This document shows positions 46,417-55,526 of a stretch of DNA of 64,000 nucleotides, piece by piece. How positions within the stretch are numbered: position 1 is the stretch's first letter; the number at the start of each line of letters is the position of its first letter. The translations under genes were made by a program, and so were the position numbers. This DNA comes from Paulinella micropora (lineage: Eukaryota > Cercozoa > Imbricatea > Euglyphida). Under the pieces are notes generated by a model that saw nothing but the letters and a program-made list of their open reading frames with translations, ran no database searches and was not told where the DNA came from. Where the stretch lies: the NCBI GenBank assembly GCA_009731375.1, contig BJOX01000007.1:979027-1043026 (forward strand), given 5' to 3'.

Positions 46417-47922
46417 ATGCCCGTCCAATACGGAGGAGAACTAGTCCATCAGACAAAGGAACTGTTGTCAGGAAAGTATGAATTAAATAAACTTACCAGC
46501 CGTGAAGGGTCGGCAAATGTAAATCTCACTACTGCTGGAGGTCTGGAAAGCACATTTGAAATTCCTACCCGTCCTTTGAACCTTGCGAGGTCTGTGTTGC
46601 GATTTACTTACACACCAACAGGCAATGGTGCTAATACATACAATCGTATTTTTATGGATTGTCTGTCTATGATTAAAACGATTGAACTTCGTAGCCGAAG
46701 CGGGCAGTATCTGTGTAATCTTCAACATGTTGGAAATTACACTAAGATGATTTGGAAACCTGAGATTAGTTTTGAAAAATTTAAGGCCTTGGAAAATCAC
46801 GGAGACTATGATACCGTCACAGAAGGCAAAACTGGCTCTGGTGCGATGCTTCAAAAGTGTAATGTTGGAAAGATTGTTGTAGGAAGTAGAACTGAAAAGA
46901 AGGCAATTGGCGATGCTGTTGATACTGCTGGACTCATAACAGCAGTTAATAATTACTATAAAGTCCCGAGTGTGAATGCTCGGCGTTTTAACGACAGCGC
47001 GACTGCTACAAGCGGTGCGGGAAATTACAACCTTGTTAATGTAGATTATGATGAGGCGAAGTATTTTGAAGGTGGTAGTAATAATGGTGCAGACCCTGTT
47101 ATCAGTGTTAAACTTCCTTTGGGAATGCTATTTGGAACAATTTTTGAACTGGATAAGACAATCGGTTTCAATGAAATTTTGGATATGCGTATTGTGTGGG
47201 AGGCAACCAATCGTACTTTCTTCTATGGAACTGATGTTAGTGCTATCTCTGCTGGTGCTGCAGCAAATGCTGTTGGTGCTACTATTTCTGATTTGAATTT
47301 GTTTCTCGCCGTGGAAACTGATCCTAATGTTATTCTTGGTGTCCAACAGAAGATCGCTGGTGAAGGCTTTCCTTTTAAGATTGAATATCCCATTGCTTGG
47401 AAACAAAATCTTCAAACAGGACAGCAAAATTTTGTCATAAAGATGAACCGCTCACAGGGTGAAAGAATTCGTCGTATTTATACTTCCGCTTTCAACAATA
47501 CTGAGACTTCTTACACTGCTTTTGATAATGATAATAGAACTGATGGTGTTGCAGCCCCAAATACTGCTTCAAAGAAAATTAAGACATACTACACAACCCT
47601 TGATGGAACTCGTCTTCAACAATTTGATGTTGATACTTTGAAGAATGAGGATTATATGCTTTTGAAAAATAAATTAAAGGGGAGTGCCATTTTGAATTCA
47701 AATGTGTATCACTATAACTGGTTTCATGTTGATTCCTTTGATAATAACCGCCCGCTGTGCGATAAGGATACCGACGGCTATGAGGTAAGCGGTCTGAGCC
47801 TTGACACTGAGAGACGATATGAATTCTCTTCAACCACTGCGGGAAACAATCTCAATCACTACACATTTGCCATTCTTCAACGAAGTGTGCTTGTTAAGGG
47901 AATTGAAAGCCTAATGTCGTAG
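46417..47922 (+). CDS. Major capsid protein (double jelly roll), element 2
   Basis: 501 aa from ATG 46417, chosen over the upstream in-frame ATG because it aligns with M-P-T-Q-H-G-G-E-L of element 1 and follows an A-rich leader. Conserved T-R-P-L-N-L-A-R-S, N-R-I-F-M-D-C-L-S, L-Q-K-C-N, Y-N-W-F-H-V-D and S-G-L-S-L-D-T-E-R-R. Forms the capsid shell. Diverged from element 1 much more than the ATPase is, especially on exposed-loop stretches. Confidence 0.9.
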   Translation: MPVQYGGELVHQTKELLSGKYELNKLTSREGSANVNLTTAGGLESTFEIPTRPLNLARSVLRFTYTPTGNGANTYNRIFMDCLSMIKTIELRSRSGQYLCNLQHVGNYTKMIWKPEISFEKFKALENHGDYDTVTEGKTGSGAMLQKCNVGKIVVGSRTEKKAIGDAVDTAGLITAVNNYYKVPSVNARRFNDSATATSGAGNYNLVNVDYDEAKYFEGGSNNGADPVISVKLPLGMLFGTIFELDKTIGFNEILDMRIVWEATNRTFFYGTDVSAISAGAAANAVGATISDLNLFLAVETDPNVILGVQQKIAGEGFPFKIEYPIAWKQNLQTGQQNFVIKMNRSQGERIRRIYTSAFNNTETSYTAFDNDNRTDGVAAPNTASKKIKTYYTTLDGTRLQQFDVDTLKNEDYMLLKNKLKGSAILNSNVYHYNWFHVDSFDNNRPLCDKDTDGYEVSGLSLDTERRYEFSSTTAGNNLNHYTFAILQRSVLVKGIESLMS

Positions 47923-47980
47923 ATATTTATGAAACCGATAAAAAGAAAGAACATTATTTTTTGTTTCATATACACAAACA

Positions 47981-49222
47981 ATGACTACTCACCTGAGAAA
48001 TTTAATCGCACAAAATCCAGACAAAAAATTTATAAATGTCAAAGTCGGATATGACGGACACGTTGAAACTAATCATATGAAGACTGCTTTTGGTGAAACC
48101 CTAACCAGTTCCTTAACACCTGTATTACAGGAAATCTTTCCATATACCATAAATACACGAATATGGACATTAACAGAAACAAAGGCGTCCGTTTCATTTC
48201 TGAATAATACGGCGGAATTAAAAACGACTGCTAATGCTACCGCTGATGCTAGTATGGTAAGCAAAAGAAAAATAAAATATCGCACAGGTATGGGTGTTGT
48301 AGCCCGCTTCACTGCTTTATGGACAACAGACGAAACCGAAGATTATTATTCGTGGATAGGTATCGGAGATAACGATTTATCTAATGGTTTCTACTTTTAC
48401 AAAACTAGAGATGAAGGAATGATTATTCTACATTGTATAGGAGGAATCCCAAACGCATTTTATCAAGCGTACTGGGATGACCCGTGCGACGGAACAGGAG
48501 ATATGCCTGTATTAGACTGGACAAAGGGAAATGTATTTCAAATTCAATTTCAATACTTAGGCTTTGGTGCTATTAAGTTTTCTATTGAAAATCCGAAGAC
48601 AGGTGAATTTCAGTTAGTCCATACGATTAAGTATGCGAATGCCAACACAGGTGTCAGTCTGCGAAATACTACATTACCATTTTCAGCACGAATTATTAAT
48701 AATAATGTTGGAGTTGGAATACAAAGACTGAAGACAGCCAGTTGTAGTTTGTTTGTTGAAGGCACCAACACTATTAATACAAGTATTACAAATACGGCGG
48801 AAGGTAGTGAAGCAGGTAATATAACTGAAAGCCCCATTTTAAGTATCAGGAATAAAGCACTATTCAATAATAGCCTAACCAACAATTCAAATGTCTTTCC
48901 TTCGTTGATAAGTATTACTAATGAAGATACTAAGGCTAATGTCGTCAGAATGGTATTGAACGGAACACTGACAGGGGCGGGTTTTGCTGATGTTGATGCC
49001 AAAACTTCAATTGTAGATACAGACACAAAAGCAACTGCGATTGCGAACGGAACAACAATTTTTAAGATTTATGTTAATGCTACCTCAACTCAACAAATTA
49101 ATCTAAGAACCTACGATATTCAATTAACACCGAACGATGTTTTGACATTCACACAAAAGGCTGTGTCGGCAGGTGGAAATGGTAACATTAATGTTATTGC
49201 TAACTTTATAGAGGACCAATAG
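47981..49222 (+). CDS. Putative structural/attachment protein, element 2
   Basis: 413 aa, intact homologue of 16408..17646: R-N-L-I-A-Q-N-P-D, K-I-K-Y-R-T-G-M-G-V, F-T-A-L-W-T, G-N-V-F-Q-I-Q-F-Q-Y-L-G-F-G, F-S-I-E-N-P-K-T-G. The C-terminal half diverges. A GAAAC..GTTTC inverted pair lies in its leader. The stop TAG overlaps hairpin module M6. Confidence 0.72.
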   Translation: MTTHLRNLIAQNPDKKFINVKVGYDGHVETNHMKTAFGETLTSSLTPVLQEIFPYTINTRIWTLTETKASVSFLNNTAELKTTANATADASMVSKRKIKYRTGMGVVARFTALWTTDETEDYYSWIGIGDNDLSNGFYFYKTRDEGMIILHCIGGIPNAFYQAYWDDPCDGTGDMPVLDWTKGNVFQIQFQYLGFGAIKFSIENPKTGEFQLVHTIKYANANTGVSLRNTTLPFSARIINNNVGVGIQRLKTASCSLFVEGTNTINTSITNTAEGSEAGNITESPILSIRNKALFNNSLTNNSNVFPSLISITNEDTKANVVRMVLNGTLTGAGFADVDAKTSIVDTDTKATAIANGTTIFKIYVNATSTQQINLRTYDIQLTPNDVLTFTQKAVSAGGNGNINVIANFIEDQ

Positions 49223-49327
49223 ATATTTGTTGAAGACGTAGTCTGAAACAAACATCGTGAAATGTAAAATGAAAAAAAATAAAACGAAAGACGATGTTTT
49301 GTGATGACGAAGTCAGAACAAAATATC
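49222..49327. repeat. Paired-hairpin module M6 (element 2)
   Basis: Hairpin 49222..49257 (core GA-AGAC-GTA-GTCT-GA, arms TTTGTT/AACAAA; inner part in opposite orientation relative to its outer ends compared with 36732..36766). Hairpin 49293..49327 (core GA-TGAC-GAA-GTCA-GA, arms TTTTGT/ACAAAA). It lies between the stops of two convergent genes. Absent from the same junction in element 1. Confidence 0.88.
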
Positions 49328-49329
49328 AT

Positions 49330-49752
49330 TTACTTTATTTTTTGGTATCTTTCTTTTACAACACGAATAACATCGCTCGCTTTCCTTAATATACATCCTT
49401 CTTCTGTACGTTCTATAGCAGTCTCTTTATCACCTACGGATGTAGCAGTCGCTATCTCTTCTCCTACATTAGCCTTTATTTCAGTGATACCTGTCTCTTT
49501 TAAATCAGTCGCCTTGAAAGGAGTGCTCTCTTCTTGCTGCCCGAAGGTCGAATCTTCAACTACGTTGGAGTTATCTATTATGGCTTCCAATGGTATAACC
49601 ACTTTCACGTTGTCATCGCGGGGTTTGTATTGCTCATAGAAAGAAACAATGTCAGGCTTAGTCCATTTAATCGTGGGCTTTTTAATAGAAACATCAAGGT
49701 TCCATTTTTCAATTTCATTCAAGTAGTCCTGTTTGGTTGACAGGTATGACAT
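49330..49752 (-). CDS. Unknown protein, element 2 (homologue of 17687..18157)
   Basis: 140 aa. Same N-terminal Y-L-S-T-K-Q-D-Y-L-N-E-I-E-K-W-N and W-T-K-P-D-I-V-S-F-Y-E-Q-Y region. The C-terminal Cys-x2-Cys motif of element 1 is lost, the last 15 residues being unrelated (I-R-V-V-K-E-R-Y-Q-K-I-K), probably through a frameshift or replacement next to the hairpin. Confidence 0.65.
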   Translation of the reverse strand: MSYLSTKQDYLNEIEKWNLDVSIKKPTIKWTKPDIVSFYEQYKPRDDNVKVVIPLEAIIDNSNVVEDSTFGQQEESTPFKATDLKETGITEIKANVGEEIATATSVGDKETAIERTEEGCILRKASDVIRVVKERYQKIK

Positions 49753-49791
49753 GATATATATAAATATTAAAAAAATCTTTTAGCAAAAATA

Positions 49792-50079
49792 TCAAATATA
49801 TTTTTTTACTTCACTTTTAATGTCAGTAAATTTTTCAAACCACGGCTGTTTCATAACCCATTCAAGGTATGGCTTATCAATAACCGCTACATCTTGAATT
49901 TTCTTACCTTTATACTTACCGAATGGAAAAATATCCCTTGGCTTGCCTTCTCTACTTTTTTCAATTGCCTTAATTTCTTCGTCAATCATTTGTTGAACAT
50001 CTCTTACTGAAAAGAATTCCTTATTCTTCTCAATTGAAAGTCGTCCAAATTTTTCAGATAGTCTGGTGAGGGTGGTCAT
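49792..50079 (-). CDS. ExoX-C-like small protein, element 2
   Basis: 95 aa, intact. F-P-F-G-K-Y-K-G-K-K-I-Q-D-V-A and Y-L-E-W-V-M-K-Q-P-W-F as in element 1. Followed at its start side by the conserved leader that ends where hairpin module M7 begins. Confidence 0.75.
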   Translation of the reverse strand: MTTLTRLSEKFGRLSIEKNKEFFSVRDVQQMIDEEIKAIEKSREGKPRDIFPFGKYKGKKIQDVAVIDKPYLEWVMKQPWFEKFTDIKSEVKKYI

Positions 50080-50132
50080 TGGTCTATACAGAGTGGTAAA
50101 AAATTTTATGGAAAAAAATTAATTAATTATTT

Positions 50133-50241
50133 GATATTTTGTTCTGATTTCGTCATCACAAAACATCGTTTTATACTTTAATGGCCGCGATATTTGAGAA
50201 TAAGCGAGAGTGCGTAGCACGAAGTGAAATTCTCAAATATC
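50133..50241. repeat. Paired-hairpin module M7 (element 2)
   Basis: Hairpin 50133..50168 (minus-strand core GA-TGAC-GAA-ATCA-GA, one mismatch; arms TTTTGT/ACAAAA) and hairpin 50189..50241 (core GA-GTGC-GTA-GCAC-GA, arms GATATTTGAGAAT/ATTCTCAAATATC). The homology between the two elements, which runs through the ExoX-C-like gene and its AATTAATTAATTA leader, ends exactly at this module; beyond it lie different polymerases. Confidence 0.87.
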
Positions 50242-50242
50242 A

Positions 50243-53200
50243 TTAAAATCCAAAAGGTCTAGTTTCGATCGCATTCTCTACAATTCCGATAACTTGTCTT
50301 TTCGTATATGTAAAACTAAATATCTTTTCTAAGTATTCGCTTGTTATTTTTTTCTTTTGTTTATCTCTTGTAATTTTGTTGTTTTCTATTATAACTACTT
50401 TTCCAGACTTCTCAATTCGCTTAGCAATCCGTAATTCTTCATCAGTCTCCAACAATTCAGCCAGTTCATTTTTACCATTTTCAAATAATTCAGTGTTCGT
50501 AATACCTAACCCGCAACTTATTACACTTAACATATTCGGTAAATTCAATGCTTTTTTCGTTTCATAATTCATACTAAATCCTTTTACTTTCATACTGGCT
50601 TTACCATTATCTAATAGGTATCCATAACATTTTGGCCCGCCTCCCACAAAGGTTTTTATTTTTGCTCCTTTCAATTCATCAGTCCAATCTCCCAGTAAAT
50701 CGCCTGTCTCTACATCTGCCTCATTAATTTCTTTGTTAGTCGTATATATTACGCTGTCTGTGTCATGATACAATATCCTATTGCCTAATCTGTCCATCAT
50801 ATTGTAAAGTCTCATTCTCGCGTGGCATGTAGTAAATAAAGCAACCACAATATTTGTTTTAATCGGGTCGCTCACCGCATCCTGTTTTAAGTCATAACTG
50901 GCTTCTACAATTTGGTCGTTAATTATGTTAATATTTATATTATCAACTGATTTATCGTTCAATAGTTTGTATAAGGTTTCTTTATCCTTTATCATTTTGT
51001 TCTGTGTTTTATTTTGTTTTTGTCCAAACTTGCCCCATAAAGAGTTCAAGCACAACTTAGCCACTGCTCGCCGTCCTTCGTTTTTAAATATTTTGCTTTC
51101 ATCCATCTTTACACCCATTTTAACTTCCATGCTGTTTATGTAATTTTGTTTTTCTGCTTCCGTATTACATCCCGCGGGATATCCGCTGGACTCTTGTTTT
51201 ACTTTCAAGAATGTCTTTATGTATTCTTTGAATAAGCTACTGCTTTGTTCTTTCCAGTGCCATACTTCATATACTTTTATCAACTTATACCCTTTGTCTA
51301 AGGCATTGTAAATTTCTGGAGTTGCCCATGTACCAGTTATTGCTCGTTCTTTATCAGTGTGCTTACATTCTCCATGTTGCTCAGTCATTCCGCACTTATT
51401 GCATAAGTAATACATCATCTTACCTCTGTCCGCCTTCGGTAAGACTGGGTGTAGTAAGCCTCTCGGCGGTAGCATCTTAACCTTAGCCACTCCGAAATAT
51501 TCTCTGTTTATAATTTTGTTTTTCATATTTTTTCTTTCCTCCTCGTTGCTTGGACGTATTATGATATGGTGTCCGCTTGGATAAAGGTCGTAATACATCA
51601 CGGTCGGATAAAGTGAGCATATGTCAATATATTTCGCATACTCATTATCATGTCGTGATTTCCAATATAATTTCAGAGCATTCACTCTACCTCCAAACAT
51701 TGCCTCTCGTGGGTTTAGTCCTTCTTGTTCAGTAATTCGTTCGTTTGTATCCTCTGCCAGTCTTTCACTGGTTTTCATCAGGCTCCATTCGCACTCCCAG
51801 ATACTTATTACTTTTGCTTGTTCGTTAAGTTGTTTTTCTCTTCTCATTGTTTCCTTGTATAGTTCGCCCATGGTCTTATTCTTCTTCACATTCAAAGCAT
51901 TGCTATTCCAACACTTATCACATCCGTGCCAATGACACCCGTAAAACTCATAAGCTGTTTTGTTTTTCTCATCCCAGCCATCTACATACACACGAGATTG
52001 CCCGAGTTGAAACATTTTTTCACCTCCGTTGAATGCGTGTTTAATATCGGTTTTGTCTAACCTGCTTCTGTATGCCAACCATTCTACACAAGCCCTAGAA
52101 GTCATCCTGTTTTGCTTTTCCGCTTTCAATATCGCAATTGAATTCTCTGGCGTAAACTTAGCACGATACAAAGCCATAACACAACTCGCAATAGTTGTAT
52201 ATTGAAAAGGGTCAATACCAAACTCTAGAAACTGGTTTCTAAAATCTATACAACCCTTCCTCAGTATATCAACATCTGAATGACAATACTCTGCGATTTC
52301 CTTCGCCATATCAAAGTGGTTATGTGCTTTCACTTGTTCGTCATACCATTCAAGAAATTCCTTTTGTTTATCTCCTCGCATCGTATCGTAGCAGTAATGT
52401 TTCTTATGTGGCATTACACCAACATAGTTTCTATTTTTCGCAGTATTGAAGAAGTGTGGGAAGAAACCTTTCTTAAGTTCCGTAAGTCCGAATGTCTTGA
52501 GAAAGTCTGACAATGACATCGTAAGAAAACTTAGGCTGTCTATAAAGCGATACTTCTCAAGTGTCATCATCATAATCTTACCACCTTCATAGATTACAAA
52601 TGGAGTTTGTCCATTATCAACCAACCACTTAAGAATAAACTGACAATCATAACCGCGGGCATTGTGCGCAATAAATGTAAATCCGCTGTGTTTAGTGTCA
52701 AAAGCCCAATTACAGAAATCTTGAATGTTCTTGTGAATTACTGGCGGTTCCTTTGCATCGTAATACTGGCTTTCCGCATGATTAACAATGTGCTCGCCTG
52801 TGTCCTGTGTCGCTTCAAAGTCAAAGAATATGTATTGCTCTGACGGCGGTAAGATTTCTTTTTGGACTATTTCACATTGGTGTTCAAGATGTTTCACTAG
52901 TTTGCAATTTCTGCATTTCGCATATCAGCATTTGTGCTTATCATTCTTTCTGTAATTAAGACCGCACGATTTACATTTCGCTTTAACATCGCAGTTTGTC
53001 GTCATGTGATTATTAAAGCATTCAGTGTTTGGAAACTTTCTATTGCACTTCTCACATTCTTTCCACTGGCTCTTGTCATTTATTCCCTTACATCCGTTGG
53101 TTTCACAGATACTACATTTTGGCTTCACAGGCATGTCTTTCCTTATACCCTCTTAGACATAACTCACAGAAATTCTTTTTTTCTAGCATAGACTTCATGT

Positions 53201-54245
53201 TAGTTATGGCATCGTAATGTCCTTCAGTCTTTAGAATGTAAAGGTTAGTCAGCCGTTCTCCGTTCGCATCAAGTAGTTCTGTTTTATAAATGATTTTGTC
53301 GGGAAATTCAACAATAACCAGATTGTATTTAATGTGATTAGCAAATGTATTAATTTCTGGTATCCCACACACATCCTTAATGACCTTTGCTTCATCGTGT
53401 AAAGCATCGGCCATTTCCTGCTGTATCTTTCTTTTCCCCATTAGTATCGTCTTGTATTTTTTGTGTTTTTCAATTTTTGCTTTCACTACAACAATTGCTC
53501 GTGCTAAGCATAAGTTATCGCTGTTAGTAAAACAGATTACTCCTTGCTTTCTGTAGATATCCAATTTGTTCAAAACCTGTAGCCTTGTTCCGCCCGTCTG
53601 CATTTTAACAGATTTCAACACAAATTTTAATTTATCAAAGTTTATTCCGTTTTCATCCATGTAAAGACTTTCGTTGCTTTGAAATATTGCTGACAATCTT
53701 TCTAAAACTTTTTCAACCGAGATTTGATTAACTTTGTGTAAGCATGTTGATATTTTTCCATAGTAATCAACAAACTCAATACCTAGGCTTACCTTATCTT
53801 CGGGTGCTTGTCGTTTTACAAAGTCGTTCAACACAATCTCAATAAATCTTATTATATCGCGCATCGTAAATGATCGGAAGTTGCAGTTAATTCTTACCGC
53901 ATATCGGCTTTCATTTATTCCTAGTTCGTGTTCCTTGCTGTCGTCCCTTATGATATCATAATTACAATACCGCAACAAGTCTCTGTAATTTTCTTTCATA
54001 TCTTTTTTCTCTTCAATCGTAGGTAAAGGTGGCGCTATTGGTATAGCATGGTGCTCAAAATACACCGCACCTCTTACTTGGTTCAAGTAGTTTTGGGCTG
54101 TCGGTGTATCAATTTTATACACCCTTACATTCGGTTTAATATATAGCACATCCCGACCCCTGACAGACTTGATGTCGTAATTTATCTTATATTCCCTTAA
54201 TCTATCCAACCTGTAGACAATGCCGTTATACGTGTGTGTCTCCAT
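50243..54245 (-). pseudogene. Maverick-type protein-primed DNA polymerase B, element 2, two breaks
   Basis: Replicates the element by protein priming. N-terminal piece 54245..53112 has an OTU-like region (N-S-D-N-L-C-L-A-R-A-I, G-H-Y-D-A-I) and a first C-x2-C finger. A 1-base frame change near 53112..53134 leads to a Cys/His finger stretch, and an in-frame TGA (52925..52927) separates it from the 884-codon remainder. That part has exonuclease motifs F-F-D-F-E-A-T (about 24-30), H-N-A-R-G-Y-D (78-84) and Y-C-H-S-D (204-208), the Maverick insertion G-C-H-W-H-G-C (320-326), palm A (D..S-L-Y-P, 425-431), B (K..N-S-L-W-G, 614-622) and C (H-D-T-D-S, 711-715). Only two lesions in 4 kb: recently inactivated or two sequence errors. 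Confidence 0.92.
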
Positions 54246-54388
54246 GTTTGATAATAGTATATCAAGGAAAATATAATTTTATAAAATCGGTCGTCCCCTC
54301 GTGGCCTCGTGTGTGCCCCTATATATAAGGACCCTCCTTGTCTTTAAATGGAAATTCAGTGGTTTCCGCAGAGAAACCTTTTTGATTA

Positions 54389-54892
54389 TCAATACTTACC
54401 ATACCCGCAACCGCAGTGGCAGTTATGTTCCATGTATCCACACATATTACATCTATCATCTTCATCTTTCTTTATTCTATCCATATACTCTTTGCTTGGC
54501 CTTGGAGGAACTGGAGGTTTTTCTTTTTCTGCTGAAATAAGTTTCTGAGACTTCATATGCAGCGTTTTGTTTCCATTATGTATTTCAGCACCACATCCAC
54601 ACTTAAAATCTTTATGCTTCCAAATTTTTTTCTTTTCTTTTTTGATTATTCTTGTTTCTTTATCGTAATTAATTTTCCATTCCTCGTATTTAGGTATTAT
54701 ATTTTCCTCGTGATATTTCTTTGCTTCTTCCAATGCTTGCTCTTTTGATTTTTTCTTTCCGATACAGAAACTCTTACACATAACCTTTTCTCCTTCTATC
54801 CATTGAACTTTTACCATTGGTCTCTTTTCGTTATTCTTTACCATAACACAACCTCTGGACATTCTAAATATATGAGTGTCTTCGTTTGTCAT
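54389..54892 (-). CDS. AP2-like and zinc-finger protein, element 2 right end
   Basis: 167 aa. Residues 25-65 (V-K-V-Q-W-I-E-G..C-K-S-F-C-I-G..E-A-K-K-Y-H-E-E) fit the AP2-like three-strand plus helix DNA-binding fold found with viral endonucleases. Then C-x-C-G-x10-H, the first half of the finger also seen at 22484 and in the GIY-YIG remnant, a P-P-V-P-P-R-P proline stretch and a C-x2-C..C-x-C-x-C Cys-rich tail. No nuclease core is visible. Likely a regulator of element DNA. Faces outwards next to the right inverted repeat. Confidence 0.65.
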   Translation of the reverse strand: MTNEDTHIFRMSRGCVMVKNNEKRPMVKVQWIEGEKVMCKSFCIGKKKSKEQALEEAKKYHEENIIPKYEEWKINYDKETRIIKKEKKKIWKHKDFKCGCGAEIHNGNKTLHMKSQKLISAEKEKPPVPPRPSKEYMDRIKKDEDDRCNMCGYMEHNCHCGCGYGKY

Positions 54893-54921
54893 CCTATATG
54901 TGTCTTTATTTTATTTCTTTA

Positions 54922-55075
54922 AATAATAATTATTTAAAGGTAGCAGTTTTTCTTTCTTTTATCTGTCTGTATTTGTTATAAATAGGTAGAGTAAATAACG
55001 AATAACGGCTCTTAGTGTGGTTTCTGTAGAGAAACTGCACTGAAAAAGTGTGCCGAAGTGGCACCCTATATTACT
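54922..55075 (-). repeat. Right terminal inverted repeat, element 2
   Basis: Reverse complement of 33682..33838, ending CCTATATTACT at 55075 and followed by TAGATA. Confidence 0.92.
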
Positions 55076-55098
55076 TAGATAGATAGATAGATAGATAG
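55076..55098. repeat. (GATA)n flank of element 2
   Basis: Short GATA run with the right target duplication TAGATA (55076..55081). Confidence 0.85.
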
Positions 55099-55330
55099 AG
55101 CAAGCTAAAAACCATGACAAGCGCTCTTTTTTTGCTGAAAAAACAATACAAATCTCTTCTTTTCCTAAAAAATGCCATTCTTTTCCGTATGGTCGCAAAA
55201 AATGCCATTCTTCTCCGTATGGGATCATTTTTTTGCGCTTTTGATAGCAGGCTAAGTTTTGGCAGAAGTAGACGCAGGGAGGCCGTACGTTATTTGTCTG
55301 AACTGGTAAATTCAGATAACTAGGTGCGTT
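55099..55330. other. Non-viral flank, no gene recognised
   Basis: Contains a duplicated about 28-bp piece (AAAAAATGCCATTCTT.TCCGTATGG at about 55167 and 55198). No supported coding region. Confidence 0.5.
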
Positions 55331-55332
55331 TG

Positions 55333-55526
<194 letters not shown>

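Larger units (their letters stand above)
33682..55075. mobile_element. Element 2: Polinton/Maverick-type virus-like element
   Basis: 21.4 kb with 154-157-bp inverted repeats and TAGATA duplications. Same gene order as element 1 for integrase through the ExoX-C-like gene, with open ATPase, protease, MCP and second structural protein. It carries a Maverick-type PolB (two breaks), a two-gene cargo at the left end including an intron-containing gene, and an AP2-like zinc-finger gene at the right end. Less decayed than element 1, but integrase, fibre, minor capsid and polymerase have frameshifts, stops or gaps. Confidence 0.93.

Noticed and set aside
3664-54245. Alternative genetic code or stop readthrough to explain in-frame stops
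   Set aside because: All three stop codons occur as interruptions (TAA in integrase and PolB of element 1, TAG in the acidic protein, TGA in PolB and minor capsid of element 2), and the intact genes use all three as terminators. Frameshifts accompany them, so decay or error is simpler.
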